A stretch of DNA of 64,000 nt from Gaiella sp038230035. GTDB lineage: Bacteria > Actinomycetota > Thermoleophilia > Gaiellales > Gaiellaceae. The notes beneath the pieces were generated by a model. It searched no databases, was not told where the DNA came from, and worked only from the letters and a program-made list of their open reading frames with translations. This document shows positions 60,152-64,000 of the stretch, piece by piece; positions within the stretch are counted from its first letter, which is position 1; every line of letters starts with the position of its first letter. The stretch lies in assembly GCA_038230035.1 (NCBI GenBank), contig JBBRNX010000018.1, positions 1 to 64,000 on the forward strand. The letters run 5' to 3'. The position numbers and the translations under genes are program-made.

Positions 60152-61342
60152 GTGGCTGCCGTGCCCACGATCCTGCACGCTGACGCGGATTCGTTCTTCG
60201 CGTCGGTCGAGCAGCGTGACGATCGGCGGCTTCGCGGGCGGCCCGTGATCGTCGGCGCGGACGTCGTCCTCGCGGCCAGTTACGAGGCGAAGGCGTATGG
60301 CGTGCGCACGGCGATGAGCGGCGGACGGGCGCGGCGGCTGTGCCCGCAGGCGGTCGTCGTCCCGCCGCGCTTCTCCGCCTACTCCGAGGCGAGCCAGGCG
60401 ATGTTCCGCGTCTTCGACGACGCGTCGCCGCTCGTCGAGCCGATGTCGATCGACGAGGCGTTCCTCGACGTGCGCGGGATGGAACGGATCGCGGGCACAC
60501 CGACCGAGATCGCGATCAGGCTGCGGCGCGCTGTCCTAGAGCACGTCGGCTTGCCTGTGACCGTCGGCGTCGCGCGCACGAAGTTCCTCGCCAAGGTCGC
60601 GAGTGGGGTCGCAAAGCCGGACGGCCTCCTCGTCGTCCCGGCCGGGATGGAGCTCGAGTTCCTGCACCCGCTGCCTGTCGAGCGGCTCTGGGGCGTTGGT
60701 GCGGTGACTGCCGCGAAGCTCCATGCCTGCGGAATCACGCGCGTCGCCCAGGTCGCGGAGCTGCACGAGACCGCGCTCGTGACGCTCCTCGGCCGCGCGA
60801 CGGGCAGGCATCTGCACGCGCTCGCGCACAACCGCGACCCGCGCATCGTGCGCACAGGCACGCGCCGAGGGTCGATCGGCTCCCAGCGTGCGCTCGGGAG
60901 GCGCCGCAGGTCGCTGGAGGAGCTCGACGCGATCCTCGTCGGGCTCGTCGACCGGGTTAGCTCCCGCATGCGGAAGGCGCGAAGGGTGGGACGGACGGTC
61001 GTACTGCGCTTGCGCTTCGATGACTTCTCACGCGCAACACGTTCGACCACGCTCCCACACCCGACGGCCGAGACGCAGGCGATCCTCGACGCGCTCCGGT
61101 CTCTCCTCGTCGCAGCGACGCCGACCATCGAGGAGCGCGGGCTGACGCTGATCGGCGTCGCGTTGGCGAACCTCGACGACGGCCGTGCGATCCAGCTCTC
61201 GCTACCGCTCGACAGCTACGCCGGCGGGTCGCTCGATGCGGCGCTCGACGAGGTGCGCGAGCGCTTCGGTGCGAGGGCGGTGATGCGAGCGGTGCTTCTC
61301 GGACGGGACGAGGGCTGGAGCCCGCCGCTGCTACCGGACTAA
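60146..61342 (+). CDS. dinB: DNA polymerase IV (Y-family)
   Basis: A 398-aa translesion polymerase. It has the catalytic 'TILHADADSFFASVEQRDDR' (metal Asp), 'RPVIVGADVVLAASYEAKAY', 'GVRTAMSGGRARRLCPQAVV', 'EPMSIDEAFLDVRGMERIAG' (the SIDE motif), thumb HhH 'RLWGVGAVTAAKLHACGI', and a little-finger domain to about 385. The C-terminus 'QLSLPLDS' resembles a beta-clamp-binding QLxLPL peptide near 348. It copies damaged DNA with low fidelity. The start could also be the GTG at 60152, just past the SOS box. Confidence 0.94.
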   Translation: MFVAAVPTILHADADSFFASVEQRDDRRLRGRPVIVGADVVLAASYEAKAYGVRTAMSGGRARRLCPQAVVVPPRFSAYSEASQAMFRVFDDASPLVEPMSIDEAFLDVRGMERIAGTPTEIAIRLRRAVLEHVGLPVTVGVARTKFLAKVASGVAKPDGLLVVPAGMELEFLHPLPVERLWGVGAVTAAKLHACGITRVAQVAELHETALVTLLGRATGRHLHALAHNRDPRIVRTGTRRGSIGSQRALGRRRRSLEELDAILVGLVDRVSSRMRKARRVGRTVVLRLRFDDFSRATRSTTLPHPTAETQAILDALRSLLVAATPTIEERGLTLIGVALANLDDGRAIQLSLPLDSYAGGSLDAALDEVRERFGARAVMRAVLLGRDEGWSPPLLPD

Positions 61343-61352
61343 CCGGGTCGCA

Positions 61353-61787
61353 CTAGACGGCGATCACCACGAACGGCACCTCGACGACGTCGGCTCGGCC
61401 GGGGACATGGAGGCCGACGCGGAAGACTCCTCCGGGCAATGGTGTCAGCCAGCTCTCTGCTCCCGTGGCGCTGACCGCGGCGCTCGGCGCCGCGTTTCCC
61501 GGGAAACGGACTTCGTACACGCCGACCGAGATCCGTCGCACCTCGGTTGGGCCGCCGGCGCAGTTGAACGTCCGCGAGAAGAGGGCCTTGCTGCTCGAGA
61601 ACTGATCCGGGATGTTGGCCATCCCTCTCCCAGACTCGCCTGTCACTGCGGCGATGCCGCGTACCGCGCCGTTCGCGCACCGCGCTTGCGGTCGAACGGC
61701 GTCGGATATCGCCACGGCGGAGCCTCCTAGCGCGAAGAACAGCGCGACGCCCGCGATGACTGTCGCGGGACTAGGACGGAAGCGCAT
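61353..61787 (-). CDS. Exported hypothetical protein
   Basis: A 144-aa protein with a signal peptide/anchor 'PATVIAGVALFFALGGSAVA', a leader type seen repeatedly in Thermoleophilia, after a gaggagg Shine-Dalgarno site. The mature part has two Cys ('QARCANGAVRG', 'FNCAGGPTEV') and beta-strand-rich sequence ending in 'VEVPFVVIAV'. I recognise no domain beyond the leader. Probably extracytoplasmic with one disulfide. Confidence 0.7.
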   Translation of the reverse strand: MRFRPSPATVIAGVALFFALGGSAVAISDAVRPQARCANGAVRGIAAVTGESGRGMANIPDQFSSSKALFSRTFNCAGGPTEVRRISVGVYEVRFPGNAAPSAAVSATGAESWLTPLPGGVFRVGLHVPGRADVVEVPFVVIAV

Positions 61788-61878
61788 CTCAACCTCCTCG
61801 GCCGGCGTGAAAGTGGTTCGCGCATTGTGGATGCGGAGCCGGCCGGTACCAAGGCACCGGGCGACCCCGTGGAAGCGG

Positions 61879-62310
61879 CTACCGACTGCGCTTGCGGTTT
61901 ACGGGCTTGGGCGTCGGCTGGACACCCGGCTTGATGCCCTTCTCGACGAGGCGACGCTGCTGTCTGTTCGTCGGCTCGGGCATCGGTGTCTCGGCACCGA
62001 CGGCTTCGAGGTAGACACGCCGCTCTGCCGGGGTGAGAAGCGACAACATCCGCTGTGCCTGCTCCGGTGTCTTAGGCGTCCCGAACGCTTCGATCTTCTG
62101 CACGGCGCGGTGCAGCTCGGGATTGTCGCGTTCGAGCTTCGCCATACTCGCCTTCTTCAGCCCCCGACCGATCAGCGGCACCTTCGCGAGCCCGGTGGCG
62201 ATGGGCCGCATGTACTTGCCACCGCGGAACCTGCCGAGCACGGCGAACGTCACGAGAATCAGCAGCAACGACCCGAGGATGATCACCGGGATGAGGACGA
62301 AAATGCTCAC
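61879..62310 (-). CDS. Conserved hypothetical membrane-anchored protein
   Basis: A 143-aa protein: one N-terminal transmembrane helix ('FVLIPVIILGSLLLILVTFA'), a basic juxtamembrane segment, a helical middle ('EAFGTPKTPEQAQRMLSLLT', 'PAERRVYLEAV') and a basic Pro-rich tail. Family not recognised. The GTG start (62310) lies 10 nt after TAGGAT on the minus strand. It is divergent from the CAP-domain gene, which has a TAGGAT box at the same 10-nt distance from its ATG. Confidence 0.65.
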   Translation of the reverse strand: MSIFVLIPVIILGSLLLILVTFAVLGRFRGGKYMRPIATGLAKVPLIGRGLKKASMAKLERDNPELHRAVQKIEAFGTPKTPEQAQRMLSLLTPAERRVYLEAVGAETPMPEPTNRQQRRLVEKGIKPGVQPTPKPVNRKRSR

Positions 62311-62399
62311 GATTCAACGCATCCTAGCCACTGCGATGGCTAGGACCATCCTGTCCAAAGGGCGAGCTGCCCGGCCAACAGGGTAGGATCGTGCAGTCC

Positions 62400-62951
62400 A
62401 TGAGGGTCGTCCTACTCCTCGCGGCTATTTTGGCTGCGCTCGTTGTCGGCTCGGGGGCGTCAGCATCGCGGCAGTCAGCCCCGTGGGCTGCGTACCTCGC
62501 GCCGGTGAGTGCCTGCCCTGCCGGTGATGGCCGGACGTCGGCCCAAACCCAGCAACGCGAGATGGCGTGCCTGATCAACTGGATGCGCCGCCGGATTGGT
62601 GCGCGGCAGCTTTCGTGGTCGTCGCGTCTCGCGTACGTCGCGGACGCGAAGGCGCACGTCGTCATCCAGTGCGGCGACTTCTCGCACTATCCCTGCGGCA
62701 GCCGTTGGCCGACGGCTGCAGCGACGGCCAAGCGTGCCTGGAACGTGTGGGGCGAGAACCTCTATGTCGGCAATCTCTGGCTGCGCACGCCGCGGGCGGC
62801 GATGCTCGCGTGGCTGGAGTCGCCTGAGCATCGTCTCATCCTGTTCGGTCGAGCGTGGACACGCCTTGGCGTCAGCGTTCAGCCGGCAGGTGCGCTTGCC
62901 GGTGGCAGCGACATGTCGCTCTGGGTGCTCGAAGTCGCCGGCCGCCGGTAG
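62400..62951 (+). CDS. CAP (SCP/PR1)-domain exported protein
   Basis: A 183-aa secreted protein: signal peptide 'VVLLLAAILAALVVGSGASA', then a CAP domain with 'MACLINWMRRRIGARQLSWS', 'RLAYVADAKAHVVIQCGDFS' (the His of A..HA..(M/V)), 'WGENLYVGNLWLRTPRAAML' (G-E-N) and 'WLESPEHRLILFGRAWTRLG' (W-x-x-SPxH). These are the metal-site and groove residues of the CAP fold. Bacterial members are extracellular with unknown activity. Its stop codon lies in a palindromic repeat. Confidence 0.88.
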   Translation: MRVVLLLAAILAALVVGSGASASRQSAPWAAYLAPVSACPAGDGRTSAQTQQREMACLINWMRRRIGARQLSWSSRLAYVADAKAHVVIQCGDFSHYPCGSRWPTAAATAKRAWNVWGENLYVGNLWLRTPRAAMLAWLESPEHRLILFGRAWTRLGVSVQPAGALAGGSDMSLWVLEVAGRR

Positions 62952-63006
62952 GGGCGAGGCTTGCCTCGCCCTCGGGCGGGAAGGGCGACCCAAGGGTCGC
63001 CCCTAC
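62948..63006. repeat. 59-bp composite palindromic repeat
   Basis: It starts gtaggggcga and ends tcgcccctac. Inside are two hairpins, gggcgagg-ctt-gcctcgccc and gggcgaccc-aag-ggtcgccc, with the ends complementary to each other. This is the look of the GC-rich REP/MITE-like repeats dispersed in many environmental genomes. It exactly fills the gap between the convergent CAP and MFS genes, supplying the last base of the CAP stop context, and can act as a two-way terminator. Confidence 0.75.
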
Positions 63007-64000
63007 TTACCCCCGGAACGACGGGAGCGAGAGGCTTCCCCGTGCAGTCACCGCCGCGAGGGTGAGGGCTGCTAGCACGACGCAGACGAGATAGGCAGCG
63101 CCATTGCCGGTCGCACCGGCGACCGCTCCTGCGAGAGGCGCGCCCGCAACCTGCCCGGCTGCCCAGGCGCCGTTCATGACGCCGAACGCGAAACCCTGCG
63201 TGAGCCCGTTGTGCTCGGCCCGATCGGAGACCAGCGCGATGCCCGGTGTGAAGAGCGTGCTGAAAGCGATCGATGTGAGCACGACGAAGACCACGACGAG
63301 CGTCGACCGACTCACCGCGAGCGCCAGCCCGGCAGCGATGCTCGCGGTGAGGGAGATGCGGATCGGGAAGAGCTTGCCGCGCCGGTCGGAGATCCTCCCG
63401 AGGAGCGGGTTGAGCGCCGCCTCGAGGACGCCGGTGACGAGGAACACGGCGGCGATCGCGAAGCCGCCGTAGCCCTGTCCCGAAAGAGCGAGCGGCGCCA
63501 GCAGGTACAGCGTGCCGAAGAAGAACGACGGCAGGGTGTTCAACCAGAGGCCGAGGACGAAGCCTGGGTCACGGAGCGCGCGGCGGAAAGCACCGGGCAC
63601 GACGATTTCTGCCGGGACGCTCGGGCCGACAATTGCGGCGCCGGTAAGCCCGAGCGCGACGACTCCGACGATCACGAACGACGTGCGGATCCCGATCGCC
63701 TCGGCCGTCGCACCGAACGTGGGGCCGAGGATCGCTCCGAGCACGGCGAAGCCGAACACCGTCCCAAGGAGCTGCCCGCGACGCTCTCGCGGTGCGCCGA
63801 CCGTCAGCCAGGCCAGGGCGCCGGCCCAGGTTGTGGTGCTCGAGAAACCCTGGACGAAGCGGGCAATCGCGATCGCCGTCGGGTCATGTGCGAGTGCGAA
63901 CGCAAAGCTCGAGCCGGCGAGGAGTAGCAGGCCGAGGACGACAGCCGTCCTGGCGCCGAACCGTCCCGCGAGGATCCCGGTCGGGATCGCCCCTGCGAGA
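63007..64000 (-). CDS. MFS transporter (5' end beyond the window)
   Basis: The frame stays open from the stop at 63007 to the window edge, so at least 331 C-terminal residues are present. It has about nine transmembrane helices, the loop 'GRFGARTAVVLGLLLLAGSS' near the edge (MFS motif A-like) and 'GVLEAALNPLLGRISDRRGK' (the second motif-A copy, G-R-x-S-D-R-R-G). The central linker 'VPGAFRRALRDPGFVLGLWL' joins the two six-helix halves. The substrate is unknown; the drug-efflux-like DHA1 layout fits. Confidence 0.9.
   Translation of the reverse strand, partial: LAGAIPTGILAGRFGARTAVVLGLLLLAGSSFAFALAHDPTAIAIARFVQGFSSTTTWAGALAWLTVGAPRERRGQLLGTVFGFAVLGAILGPTFGATAEAIGIRTSFVIVGVVALGLTGAAIVGPSVPAEIVVPGAFRRALRDPGFVLGLWLNTLPSFFFGTLYLLAPLALSGQGYGGFAIAAVFLVTGVLEAALNPLLGRISDRRGKLFPIRISLTASIAAGLALAVSRSTLVVVFVVLTSIAFSTLFTPGIALVSDRAEHNGLTQGFAFGVMNGAWAAGQVAGAPLAGAVAGATGNGAAYLVCVVLAALTLAAVTARGSLSLPSFRG

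Overview
The window comes from a high-GC actinobacterium. Most of it is tightly packed core genome with many ATGA, GTGA and TAGTG stop/start overlaps and many GTG starts. The gene mix suggests class Thermoleophilia (Gaiellales/Solirubrobacterales-like): exported proteins opening with 'FFALGGSAVA'-type leaders, LCP, DUF2207/LemA and DUF2332 proteins, an E1-E2-E3 cluster, and a helicase of the SUV3 type. That assignment is an inference from family content; no rRNA gene is present.

Layout. (a) 1-4790 looks like the right end of an integrated element or genomic island. It has transposase remnants (IS5-like at the left edge, IS110), an exported-protein gene cut off after its signal peptide, small accessory genes (STAS, LapA, YciI, methyltransferase, SnoaL) and an excisionase-like gene. 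It stops at the 3' end of a tRNA gene that has no 5' half, followed by tandem hairpins. (b) 5000-19640 is a translation block: thrS, infC-rpmI-rplT, a TrmH-type rRNA methylase and pheST, interspersed with DUF2332, a deazaflavin oxidoreductase-like protein, DUF2207/LemA, MOSC and two paralogous methyltransferases. (c) 19637-28423 carries E1alpha-E1beta-E2 and dihydrolipoyl dehydrogenase, plus an O-methyltransferase, a GNAT and an aminotransferase. (d) 28479-32846 is a cell-surface polysaccharide operon (LCP, UDP-glucose dehydrogenase, sugar nucleotidyltransferase, cupin). A full GGDEF-EAL protein follows. (e) 35976-40112 is methyl-cycle metabolism (MerR, ahcY, mtnA) followed by a second nucleotidyltransferase and comF. 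(f) 41195-54872 holds secA, prfB (with its programmed frameshift), ftsEX, a SUV3-like helicase, an AlkZ-like protein, smpB and, further on, ssrA (tmRNA). smpB and ssrA together form the trans-translation system. (g) 54949-64000 holds a TetR/oxidoreductase pair with a triple operator, a cyclic-nucleotide-domain thioredoxin-reductase-like gene split by an intact 922-bp IS5-family element, dinB with an SOS box over its start codon, exported proteins and an MFS transporter that runs off the end.

Window-scale patterns. At about a dozen transcription units the start codon lies 6-7 nt after a TANNNT hexamer with no Shine-Dalgarno sequence, which is the geometry of leaderless transcription. The genes inside the island use ordinary Shine-Dalgarno sites instead. 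Four otherwise healthy genes (MBL hydrolase, exported propeller-like protein, arylamine N-acetyltransferase, GNAT) each carry one single-base frameshift, three of them in a C/G run. This suggests either sequencing error or recent decay. Several kinds of palindromic repeat lie between genes, including a 115-nt inverted-repeat element between rpmI and rplT. I found no CRISPR array, no recognisable defence system and no biosynthetic cluster.
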